Under the pieces are notes generated by a model. It had not been told where the DNA came from, made no database searches, and saw nothing but the letters and a program-made list of their open reading frames with translations. A program made the translations under genes and the position numbers. A DNA stretch of 11,788 nucleotides from Candidatus Latescibacter anaerobius SCGC AAA252-E07 (GTDB lineage: Bacteria; Latescibacterota; Latescibacteria; Latescibacterales; Latescibacteraceae), in contig AQSL01000139.1 in NCBI GenBank assembly GCA_000403035.1, positions 17,800 to 29,587 on the forward strand, given 5' to 3'. Below, piece after piece: positions 1 through 6,574 of the stretch (positions within the stretch are counted from its first letter, which is position 1; each line of letters opens with the position of its first letter).

Positions 1-1975
1 CATAACCGTCATGATCAAGGTCATTACCGGGGAAAACACCATCCGGGTCTGTCAAAGCTGCTACTCTGTTTGCCATTGACCTGCTTCGATATTGCGTATC
101 CGGATACTGGTCATCGTCGTCATTGTCTTCCAGCATCGTCATTCGTATGGTATCGTTACGGCAGTTTACTCCATTACCAGCAATATCGGACGGTACGAAA
201 TAATTCATATTCGGGCGGTAAAATTTACCCATTTTAAAGAACTCACCGGCAAATCCGAATCGGTTCCAGTCTTTTTCAACGGTCATATAATACGCATGGT
301 CGGTGTTCGATGAGCGATGACCATCACGGGCTGTAACATCGGTAGGCGGATTAGGTGGCAAACCTGTTCCGGGAACACCATCGGAAAACATATAAAAATG
401 GGTGTTTGTTACAAACTCTCCGTTTATCCTGAAACCAAGGTAATTGAAATGCATATCGACACCATAAATCGAATTGCCCACTTCATAACCATAATCAATG
501 TTCAATGTCCTCAGGTTAGACCCGTCTTTCACATTTCCTTCTGCCTGAGCCATTGTCCTCCAGTATCGTGCCTTGTAATGGGTCATGTTCTCACCCTTGT
601 AATCATGGCCTCCATCAGTTTTCTTGGTATAAATCTGTGAAACCTGAACACGGTAATCCCCCGAAACCATTAGCTCTACCTGTACACGGTCCACCTTATC
701 GGTAATGCTACCAAGATCAAACATGTAGACAACATATTCATTCCCGCTAACCTGGAGAGGTTTACCTCCCGGGTCAACCGCCCGGTAGTAACCCTTTGCA
801 GCATCAATGTCATAATTGTCGGTCAACGTCTTGGTATTCCAGCCGCGGTTGTAATCATTCAAATACATATAGTCAAGATACTTCGGTGTGCGCTCATCAA
901 CGGTCAACTGGTCGAACGTTAATTCCTGGCCACTGAATGTTGTCCCTTTATTTAACAGGTACTGCTGCTGCGATTTGCTGGTAACAGCGGTTATCAGTTC
1001 ATTCCTCAAATCATCGATAACTACCATCGGTTCGATATCGGGACGGTAAATACCATTCACTTTCAGTTTCACATTATGGACAACTGGCCCGTCGCCGTCA
1101 TGAGGAGAGTCATCTATAACCCTCATCGCATAATATATTGGAGTCGGGGAATAATCGGATACATGACCGCCGAGATTGGTTCCATTTTCACGGGTTCCCT
1201 GGAGAGCATACATGTTTGCATACGTTGCACCGAGCGTCAGAGCACCTATCTTTCTCCGAAGTTGGCCGCCCCTTAATGTAAGAGTGTTTCCGCTGGCACG
1301 GGTCACAAGAGTAGCAGACTGAATAACATGACCGGAGCCACCGCTCACAAGCATGGCATTGATAAATCTTCCGCTCCAGTTTGAAGATTGAAAATTAATC
1401 GACATACCATCAAGGTTCGGAATGCTTATGGTCAGAGGAGTAAGCTTGGTTCGCATTGCTCCTGCACCTATTACCGATATCGCCCAGTCATCGGTTGACT
1501 CCCTTGCTACCCAGATACCGTCAACACCTATCTGCTGATTTATATAGCCGCTGGGCCCTGAAAGATATGAACGTCCATCATCACTGCGTTCTTCATGCCA
1601 AATACTACCGCTTCTTGTCATTTTGGTAAGCCGGTCACCAAAACTGTTATAATACCACCTATTACGGCGGTCCTCTATGATGTTATAGTTTTCAAATCCC
1701 CTGAAAGAATAGTTTTCATAACGGTCTTCCATCTCGTAGAAATCGTATCCCCATTTCGGGTAAATATCGGTGTTTCTGCCAAACTGGCCTACAAAGGTCT
1801 GGTTCCTGACATGAGAGTTGGATACTCCCAGGGCATTTAACCGCTCCTCAGTTGTCATATTTATCCAGTCTTGATCAGTATATTTCCGTAAATCGTAAAT
1901 ATTCTGAGCAGAAAGATTATTTGTCAGAAGAAGACTCATCATAAATGTTAGAAATATCCAGCACAATCGCATCAT
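1..1975 (-). CDS. Large secreted, probable cell-surface protein (3' end beyond the window)
   Basis: The frame is open from ATG at 1975 (a second ATG follows directly at 1972) to the left edge, about 658 codons with no stop. Residues 1-23 form a signal peptide: a short basic start, a hydrophobic core (WIFLTFMMSLLL) and an LSA cleavage motif before Q24, so the product is exported. The mature part is rich in Tyr, Asn, Asp and Trp and in alternating beta-type stretches, and I see no transmembrane helices. Near residues 614-626 there is an acidic run (EDNDDDDQYPD), followed at about 642-657 by DPDG and DLDHDG, which resemble calcium-binding D-x-D-x-DG repeats of surface proteins. I do not recognise a named family. 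A beta-rich surface or outer-membrane protein is inference. It lies 259 bp downstream of the GH42-like fragment, on the same strand, and GGGG stands upstream of the start. Gene certain, function unknown. Confidence 0.8.
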   Translation of the reverse strand, partial: MMRLCWIFLTFMMSLLLTNNLSAQNIYDLRKYTDQDWINMTTEERLNALGVSNSHVRNQTFVGQFGRNTDIYPKWGYDFYEMEDRYENYSFRGFENYNIIEDRRNRWYYNSFGDRLTKMTRSGSIWHEERSDDGRSYLSGPSGYINQQIGVDGIWVARESTDDWAISVIGAGAMRTKLTPLTISIPNLDGMSINFQSSNWSGRFINAMLVSGGSGHVIQSATLVTRASGNTLTLRGGQLRRKIGALTLGATYANMYALQGTRENGTNLGGHVSDYSPTPIYYAMRVIDDSPHDGDGPVVHNVKLKVNGIYRPDIEPMVVIDDLRNELITAVTSKSQQQYLLNKGTTFSGQELTFDQLTVDERTPKYLDYMYLNDYNRGWNTKTLTDNYDIDAAKGYYRAVDPGGKPLQVSGNEYVVYMFDLGSITDKVDRVQVELMVSGDYRVQVSQIYTKKTDGGHDYKGENMTHYKARYWRTMAQAEGNVKDGSNLRTLNIDYGYEVGNSIYGVDMHFNYLGFRINGEFVTNTHFYMFSDGVPGTGLPPNPPTDVTARDGHRSSNTDHAYYMTVEKDWNRFGFAGEFFKMGKFYRPNMNYFVPSDIAGNGVNCRNDTIRMTMLEDNDDDDQYPDTQYRSRSMANRVAALTDPDGVFPGNDLDHDGY

Positions 1976-2234
1976 AATTTAAACCCCGTAAAAGTGACTG
2001 TTTGTTGAATAATATTCTGCATAATAACACACTAATTCTTACTTTAAATAACTTACTTTATACAATAATGAATACATTTTATTTAATATTATTTTTTTTT
2101 TGTATTAAAGCAAGTATAAATTTATTTTTTTACAAAATTTTTTGTCCATTTATGTAAGAAAAATGCAACATACTAATATAATCTATTGAAAATATATAAC
2201 TTAAATTCAATATTTCCGTGTAAACTAAATTATT
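1976..2234. other. AT-rich intergenic gap
   Basis: This is 259 bp of strongly AT-rich DNA with a run of ten T at 2092-2101. It separates the stop of the GH42-like reading frame from the start of the secreted protein gene. It must hold the ribosome binding site of the latter (GGGG near 1985). A promoter is plausible: on the minus strand TTGCTT at 2113-2108 stands 17 bases from AATATT at 2090-2085. The composition is so AT-rich that such matches are expected by chance. I see no convincing GC-rich terminator after the GH42-like frame, only a 6-bp ATTGAA/TTCAAT inverted repeat at about 2185-2211. Confidence 0.5.
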
Positions 2235-4316
2235 TTAATACCCTTTTTTATCACTCATTATCATAAAAGCCCGTTCAGATTTCTTTCCTGTCGCAATATC
2301 CTGAACCGTTAAAATCCATCGTCCGGGTGGATTTTCACGTGAAATCTGAAATGAAGATTCAAAATTACCCTGAAAAGTTTCATAAGAATCGGTAAAATTC
2401 TGCATTTCTTTACCATCCGGATCGAGTAATCCCACCCGAATAATATGGCGTCCCGGTACCGTATTTTTTTCCTGTGGTTCAATGGTAACATTGTATGCTA
2501 TTTTCTCGCCCGGACGAATAACAGATTTATCTATCTCTAAAGACAGTTTTTTTACTCTATAGGGCAGAAGGGCAAAAAGTTCAGGTCTGCCGGGCGAAAA
2601 TTCTATCGGTATATCACTCAATGCTCCTAAAAACATGCCATTACGTACATTGTATACATAATAAATATTTTCTGTAAAGTCAATATTCATCATATACTTT
2701 TTCGGCAATTGTGTCCGTTCAAGGAATGAACCCGGTTTCATGAAAATGCCAATATATTTCCCGGCGCCATCATCGAATACACTTGAATTAGCCGAAATCT
2801 CAGGATTCCCCCCCTGTTCTTTAATACGTACCAATGGCACATCAATTCCGCCGGCTTCAATATACCTCGAAATTACATCCAGAAAAATTCTTCTCTCATT
2901 CTCATTATGACGTATTTTCTCATATACTTCCATACCGAAATTGAGAAAAATGCCTCTCCCTTTTTCATAGCTATTTTCTATTAATACGGGATAATCTCCA
3001 ATTCTGCCTCTCGCATATGCACCATCACCTACTGAAACTGCTGAATCTCCCCTGAAATCCGGAATCGTTACATCGGATGTATCCGCATCTTCATCAATTG
3101 TATCTATAATTTTGAGAGCACCGGTTCCTTGATGCGCTGTTCTTTCAGTCTCCCGGGAAATACCGAATATTTCATCCAGTGCTCCTGAAGTTCTCATCGA
3201 GAGATCCTCTCCCATAACCGCAGGCCTGACATCGGCAATTACTGTCCCCCCACGGTTGGTAAACTCTTTCATACGTTTCAGGGCGCTTTCTGAAATAATC
3301 CGGGAATAAGGAAGAAACAGTACCGAAAACCCATCATCAATAAGCGAGTTTTCATGAACCTGATTTTCTGTGATAAATTCGGGCGTATACCCTAAATCCT
3401 TACAGGCAAGAAAAAAGGATCGTGCAGATTTCAATACATTATTTGAAGATTCGGGAAGTACATTTTTATCCGGAGAAGAAACCATATTTAATCCATGTTC
3501 TGGTAAAATTTGGGCGGCAATTATTGATCCGGGGCTGTAAAGAATCCCTATGCCGTCACGATGAATTGCAGCGCCAAGCAGAAGCTTGTCAATCCCATTC
3601 ATGATTTCTTGTGATTCTTCCGCAACGACAGAAAATGAGGGAGAAATTGACAAATCCGGGCTCAATGCCGATCCCGCACCTCCGGAAAATTTATCCCACC
3701 AGATACTGTTCATCCCCAAAAAAAGACTCTGCCATGGAGCAGTACGTAAAAAAGTCTCGTCACTCAAACTTTGCTTGTCACCCTTCACCATAAGACCTCT
3801 CAAAACCGATGTACCCATAAAAGAAGACAAAGCGCATGTAATTGCGAAATCACCATTCATTACTGTACCGGCATCGTATGCCGATATAACGACATCAAAA
3901 TCTTTAAAAAGTGTGGGAATATCATACCCGTTATATGCATTCCGGACAGTTTGAAAATCCTTGATTCCGACCCGAACTGTTGAATCCGCTGCTGCAATAC
4001 TATCATGAACAAAAGAATGTATCTGAGCATAACGATTTATTTGATAGAACCTTGTATCTGCCCATCGCGTAAAAGCCCCTGATTGCTTTGCCTCATCAAT
4101 CGTTATGGGTTCGGCATCTGAGAATGAGGAATATACAGTACCCCAGGAATTATTCAATTTCTCAACAGAACCGTACTTGTGTTCCAGAAATTCATGCAAC
4201 GATTTCGTATCAATTTCTGAAAAATCCCGACCGGATTTTGTAATGGCAACGTTATCGTAGTTTGCTGTATATGCCAGCGGGCTCAATTGACGCAAGGTAT
4301 CCGTAATAGCTTTCAA
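2235..4316 (-). CDS. GH42-like protein, 5'-truncated inverted copy (beta-galactosidase trimerisation domain)
   Basis: This frame of 693 codons continues the protein that begins at 10135 on the other strand; its residue 1 (TTG) corresponds to residue 526 of that protein. Residues 1-60 match the later TIM-barrel part of GH42-like proteins, including the typical phrase FLEHKYGSVEKLNNSWGT (43-60). Residues 84-120 (RWADTRFYQINRYAQ onward) and 192-215 (TAPWQSLFLGMNSIWWDKF) are also family-like. About 255-390 form the GATase-like trimerisation domain (GILYSP, LFLPYSRIIS, NRGGTVIADVRP). About 590-690 form an Ig-like domain. There is no signal peptide and no first barrel half, and an in-frame TAA lies just upstream. 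The only usable start is TTG, with a chance GGAG before it. I read it as a fragment cut off from its N-terminus, by inverted duplication or by a chimeric join, not as an independent gene. The barrel positions that usually carry catalytic Glu look altered (NYDN, VKGDKQ), so glycosidase activity is doubtful. Confidence 0.75.
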   Translation of the reverse strand: MKAITDTLRQLSPLAYTANYDNVAITKSGRDFSEIDTKSLHEFLEHKYGSVEKLNNSWGTVYSSFSDAEPITIDEAKQSGAFTRWADTRFYQINRYAQIHSFVHDSIAAADSTVRVGIKDFQTVRNAYNGYDIPTLFKDFDVVISAYDAGTVMNGDFAITCALSSFMGTSVLRGLMVKGDKQSLSDETFLRTAPWQSLFLGMNSIWWDKFSGGAGSALSPDLSISPSFSVVAEESQEIMNGIDKLLLGAAIHRDGIGILYSPGSIIAAQILPEHGLNMVSSPDKNVLPESSNNVLKSARSFFLACKDLGYTPEFITENQVHENSLIDDGFSVLFLPYSRIISESALKRMKEFTNRGGTVIADVRPAVMGEDLSMRTSGALDEIFGISRETERTAHQGTGALKIIDTIDEDADTSDVTIPDFRGDSAVSVGDGAYARGRIGDYPVLIENSYEKGRGIFLNFGMEVYEKIRHNENERRIFLDVISRYIEAGGIDVPLVRIKEQGGNPEISANSSVFDDGAGKYIGIFMKPGSFLERTQLPKKYMMNIDFTENIYYVYNVRNGMFLGALSDIPIEFSPGRPELFALLPYRVKKLSLEIDKSVIRPGEKIAYNVTIEPQEKNTVPGRHIIRVGLLDPDGKEMQNFTDSYETFQGNFESSFQISRENPPGRWILTVQDIATGKKSERAFMIMSDKKGY

Positions 4317-4332
4317 ATGATACTCCGTTTTT
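4238..4332 (-). repeat. Left arm of a 95-bp perfect inverted repeat
   Basis: Read on the minus strand, these 95 bases are identical to 11694-11788 on the plus strand. The identity starts in the A tract at 4332 (the next base differs: A here, G at 11693) and runs to the window edge, so the real repeat is probably longer. It covers the beginning of the GH42-like fragment and the point where ptsI breaks off. Identity at every codon third position means both copies are very recent or are the same molecule. Confidence 0.97.
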
Positions 4333-4486
4333 TTTCGTTATCAACTTGGTCAATAGAAATGTCTTTTTCATCAACCCATAAGTTTGCCTTGTCATAGATG
4401 AATGCATGACCTATGGCAATTCCCGGAGATGCGGCAAAACCGTTATATTCTATATGTTCTTGTTTACTTTCAGGTTGTTTATCCAA
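4313..4486 (-). pseudogene. ptsI: 5' fragment of ptsI, phosphoenolpyruvate-protein phosphotransferase (Enzyme I)
   Basis: TTG at 4486 is preceded by GGAG (4498-4495) at a spacing of 8 bases. The peptide has a 13-residue leader and then YNGFAASPGIAIGHAF at about 14-29, which is the typical beginning of Enzyme I. Enzyme I takes phosphate from phosphoenolpyruvate and passes it to HPr in the cytoplasm. The Enzyme I-like sequence continues to about residue 54 (DNEKKR) and then enters the reverse strand of the GH42-like gene, ending after three foreign residues at TGA 4315-4313. The family is about 570-590 residues long, so the phosphohistidine domain and the PEP-binding barrel are both missing. 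Its place after HPr is the classical ptsH-ptsI order. Either the gene is disrupted in the genome or the rest lies elsewhere because this join is artificial. Confidence 0.8.
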
Positions 4487-4777
4487 ATCATGCGCTCCGA
4501 AAAAATGAAATATTGAAAATTGATGTTTTATAAGTTTGATTTAATAAAAACTTTTTTAAACAACGAGAAATCAGTCTTCGCGTAAAAAGCGATTGTTCAT
4601 AGCATAAAAGTATTACATTTCTGACATTACTACAGTACTACCGTTTTTCAACTTCTTCAACTCCACAGAAAAAGTGTACAATTACGGTATGAATAGTCCG
4701 GATGAGCTGAAAGCAGCTATTAAAATGATGTTTCATGATGCTCCCTTGAACGGTACTGGTAAATCCGGAAAGGAGCG
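4487..4777. other. Gap between ptsH and ptsI
   Basis: The 291 bp between the HPr stop and the ptsI start are unusually long for a ptsH-ptsI pair. I find no recognisable gene. The minus strand has a 32-codon frame (4736-4638) with a GGGAG upstream, which I do not call. The part near 4501-4560 is AT-rich and could hold a promoter for ptsI, but no hexamer pair with good spacing stands out. Confidence 0.4.
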
Positions 4778-5050
4778 CTATTCTTCATCAAATTTTCTTT
4801 TTATGAGCGCTTCAATTTCGGCGATTGCATCCTCGGCATCATCACCGCTGGCAATGATCTTTAAATTGCTGCCGAAAGCCGCGGCCAGCATCATAACTCC
4901 CATAATGGATTTACCGTTAACTTTCAGGCTGTTAGCCTCTAACTCAATAGTAGCAGAGAATTTTGATGCAGTCTGCACGAGAAGCGCTGCAGGTCTCGCA
5001 TGCATACCCAGCTTGTTTTCTATCGTTACAATTTTTTCTATATCAGGCAC
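4778..5050 (-). CDS. ptsH: HPr, phosphocarrier protein of the phosphotransferase system
   Basis: HPr is the small cytoplasmic phosphocarrier that takes phosphate from Enzyme I and hands it to EIIA domains. With the start chosen here it has 90 residues, the normal length. The active-site motif LGMHARPA places the phosphorylated His at 17 (His15 of the classical numbering). The regulatory motif NGKSIMGVMMLAA places Ser at 48 (Ser46), with the same offset of two. A Ser site of this type is usually the target of HPr kinase/phosphorylase, so HPr(Ser) regulation is likely though HprK is not in the window. I prefer GTG at 5050 because AGGGA at 5060-5056 stands 5 bases before it; TTG at 5065 would add five residues but has no such site. 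The gene lies 82 bases after EIID and is followed by ptsI, so it appears to be part of the same operon. Confidence 0.95.
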   Translation of the reverse strand: MPDIEKIVTIENKLGMHARPAALLVQTASKFSATIELEANSLKVNGKSIMGVMMLAAAFGSNLKIIASGDDAEDAIAEIEALIKRKFDEE

Positions 5051-5100
5051 ACTATTCCCTGTCAAATGTTATGTATCGTCTTATACCATATATAATATCA

Positions 5101-5138
5101 CTGAAAAAGCATATAACTCATCGAGCCGAAAGTTATAT
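5101..5138 (-). other. Hairpin at the end of the EIID gene, possible weak attenuator
   Basis: ATATAACT (5111-5118) and AGTTATAT (5131-5138) form an 8-bp perfect stem with a 12-base loop, overlapping the EIID stop codon. On the minus strand the stem is followed by GC and five T. This resembles an intrinsic terminator, but the stem is AT-only apart from one pair. It could at most reduce read-through into ptsH or act as an RNA processing or stability site. Confidence 0.25.
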
Positions 5139-5897
5139 AATTACCGCCATTATGACTGCAGCCGCCAGAGACGCTGGAAAAACAATATGCAGAGGAAACC
5201 GGCGTTTTAACAGGATAAAACTGAAAAGAAACAGTCCAATGGCCCCAATATAACTCCATGCTGGAGTATAATCAAAGGTCGTAAGATATGCTACCGATAG
5301 AAATGCCACCAGAATACTTCCGGATATTTCCATTATATGCTCTGCAGCCTGGAGCTTACGATTTTTGATTTCTATGACGACTTTCGGTCCAAGCCGATAT
5401 CCGGCAGTGAGCCAGTGCCATTTAAGAATACATGTCGGAATATTAAAAACTGTCATAAAAATCAATATCCCCCATAACCCGTAAAAAATTGTGAAAAGAA
5501 GACCTAATAAAATACCAAAAGGCCTGAGGTTGCTCCAAAAGAGCCTGTCACCGACAGAGCCTGTGGCGGACCCGACTACTTTTTTGAAACGGTGTATATC
5601 ATCCTCTGTAATGTCTTTCCGATACCGCAGACATTCTTCCATTTTCGCAACTGCTCCGAGTACCAGCGTCGCCATAAAAGGATTTCCGTTATAATACTCA
5701 ATGTGACGCAGGTAAAACTTTGTAAGGTCTTCGGTGTTCGACCACAACTCTTTCCCTACAGGTTCAATACAGAATGCGAAACCCATATTCTGCCGGTATT
5801 TTTCTGACCATGAACCCTGAGAGAAAAAACTTCTGATATATATGCTTAAAAGTGTTTTAAAACGTAACCTTTTTACACCATCATTGCCACAATCCAT
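5133..5897 (-). CDS. PTS mannose/fructose/sorbose family, subunit IID
   Basis: EIID forms, with EIIC, the membrane channel of mannose-family phosphotransferase transporters. Family features are clear: SFFSQGSW at about 23-30, NGNPFMA at about 70-76, and GSATGSVGDRLFW at 109-121, followed by RPFG. The C-terminal half has several hydrophobic segments (about 126-150, 185-205 and 212-250). I chose ATG at 5897 because AGGTGG lies 7 bases upstream and the protein then starts shortly before the conserved region. The frame itself is open to a GTG/ATG-like start near 5951. With this start it overlaps the end of EIIC by 25 bases, a sign of translational coupling. Its 254 residues are slightly shorter than typical EIID. 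The sugar cannot be read from the sequence. Confidence 0.92.
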   Translation of the reverse strand: MDCGNDGVKRLRFKTLLSIYIRSFFSQGSWSEKYRQNMGFAFCIEPVGKELWSNTEDLTKFYLRHIEYYNGNPFMATLVLGAVAKMEECLRYRKDITEDDIHRFKKVVGSATGSVGDRLFWSNLRPFGILLGLLFTIFYGLWGILIFMTVFNIPTCILKWHWLTAGYRLGPKVVIEIKNRKLQAAEHIMEISGSILVAFLSVAYLTTFDYTPAWSYIGAIGLFLFSFILLKRRFPLHIVFPASLAAAVIMAVII

Positions 5898-6574
5898 AGA
5901 ACACCACCTAATGAACCTGCTATGATAAATCTTCTTCTGCCCTTGAACCAATAAAATAAAACTGCAGAAGCTGTTATAGCGCCCCAGATCAGAATCAGAA
6001 CCGTTGACATACTTTCAAGAAACCATTGCGGTAAAAACCGCACAGTCCGGCATAACAGTATACCTATAGGGACAAAGACCAGTGTCATCAGGACCCCCTT
6101 CATAAAGGCATTACCTATTCCGGTAAAGTGTCTTCGCAGTAGTTGAGGATTTTCACCCCGTTCAAAACCGGAGAGTAATTTTTCACTTTGAATTCCGTTC
6201 ATCCGCCGTTCGAAATTTCTGATATGAATCCCGATAATCCCGATCAAAACGCCGTACAGCATTATCGGGATCAAGGCAGCTTTAAATTCTAAAACCTCAA
6301 AACCGAATATGTTCGCTGCCGAAAAAAGAGATGCGCTTGAAATAAATGCCGCCATATTATTATCTGTATAATGCTCTCCACCTAAAGGCAGATACCCGAG
6401 CCAGAGTAATTGAAAAAGTATTCCAAGCATAAGTCCCATTTCCGGATTTCCGAACAAAAGACCCAACACTGAACATGAAACTATCGGTTCCGAAACCAGA
6501 AACTGAGGACCGGATGTAGTATCCGTGGCAACAATTCCGGCTATCAAAAGCAAAGCCGGGTATATTCCCATCAT
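5873..6574 (-). CDS. PTS mannose/fructose/sorbose family, subunit IIC
   Basis: This integral membrane protein of 233 residues is the other half of the sugar channel. The N-terminal half carries the family pattern: VSEPIVSCSVLGLLFGNPEMG at about 27-47, then a hydrophobic LMLGILFQLLWLGYLPLGG with a charged EHYTDNN turn near 66-73. More hydrophobic helices follow at about 75-115 and 155-233. The ATG at 6574 shares its A with the TAA of valS (TAATG), and a second ATG follows at once, so translation is probably coupled to valS. The 3' end overlaps EIID. The turn after the second helix (GGEHYTDNN) differs from the hydrophobic sequence found in many Firmicute EIIC proteins, which fits a divergent branch. 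No EIIA or EIIB gene is adjacent. Confidence 0.9.
   Translation of the reverse strand: MMGIYPALLLIAGIVATDTTSGPQFLVSEPIVSCSVLGLLFGNPEMGLMLGILFQLLWLGYLPLGGEHYTDNNMAAFISSASLFSAANIFGFEVLEFKAALIPIMLYGVLIGIIGIHIRNFERRMNGIQSEKLLSGFERGENPQLLRRHFTGIGNAFMKGVLMTLVFVPIGILLCRTVRFLPQWFLESMSTVLILIWGAITASAVLFYWFKGRRRFIIAGSLGGVLWIVAMMV

Noticed and set aside
317..640. 107-codon plus-strand frame and other plus-strand frames over 1-1900
   Set aside because: They are shadows of the long open minus-strand frame, which has a signal peptide and coherent protein composition.
2235..4316. An independent, intact gene starting at TTG 4316 with GGAG upstream
   Set aside because: The same bases in the plus-strand copy are inside a longer continuous frame. 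The fragment lacks the signal peptide and first barrel half, so the start is a chance match.
4238..4332. Inverted repeat as the end of an insertion sequence
   Set aside because: The repeat is coding sequence of the GH42-like gene; there is no transposase, no target duplication and no terminal motif.
4638..4736. 32-codon minus-strand frame in the ptsH-ptsI gap with GGGAG before its ATG
   Set aside because: It is very short, His/Phe-rich, matches nothing I know, and may arise by chance.
4674..5210. 178-codon plus-strand frame opposite ptsH
   Set aside because: Most of it is the complement of HPr, which is certain from its motifs; no independent protein signal is visible.
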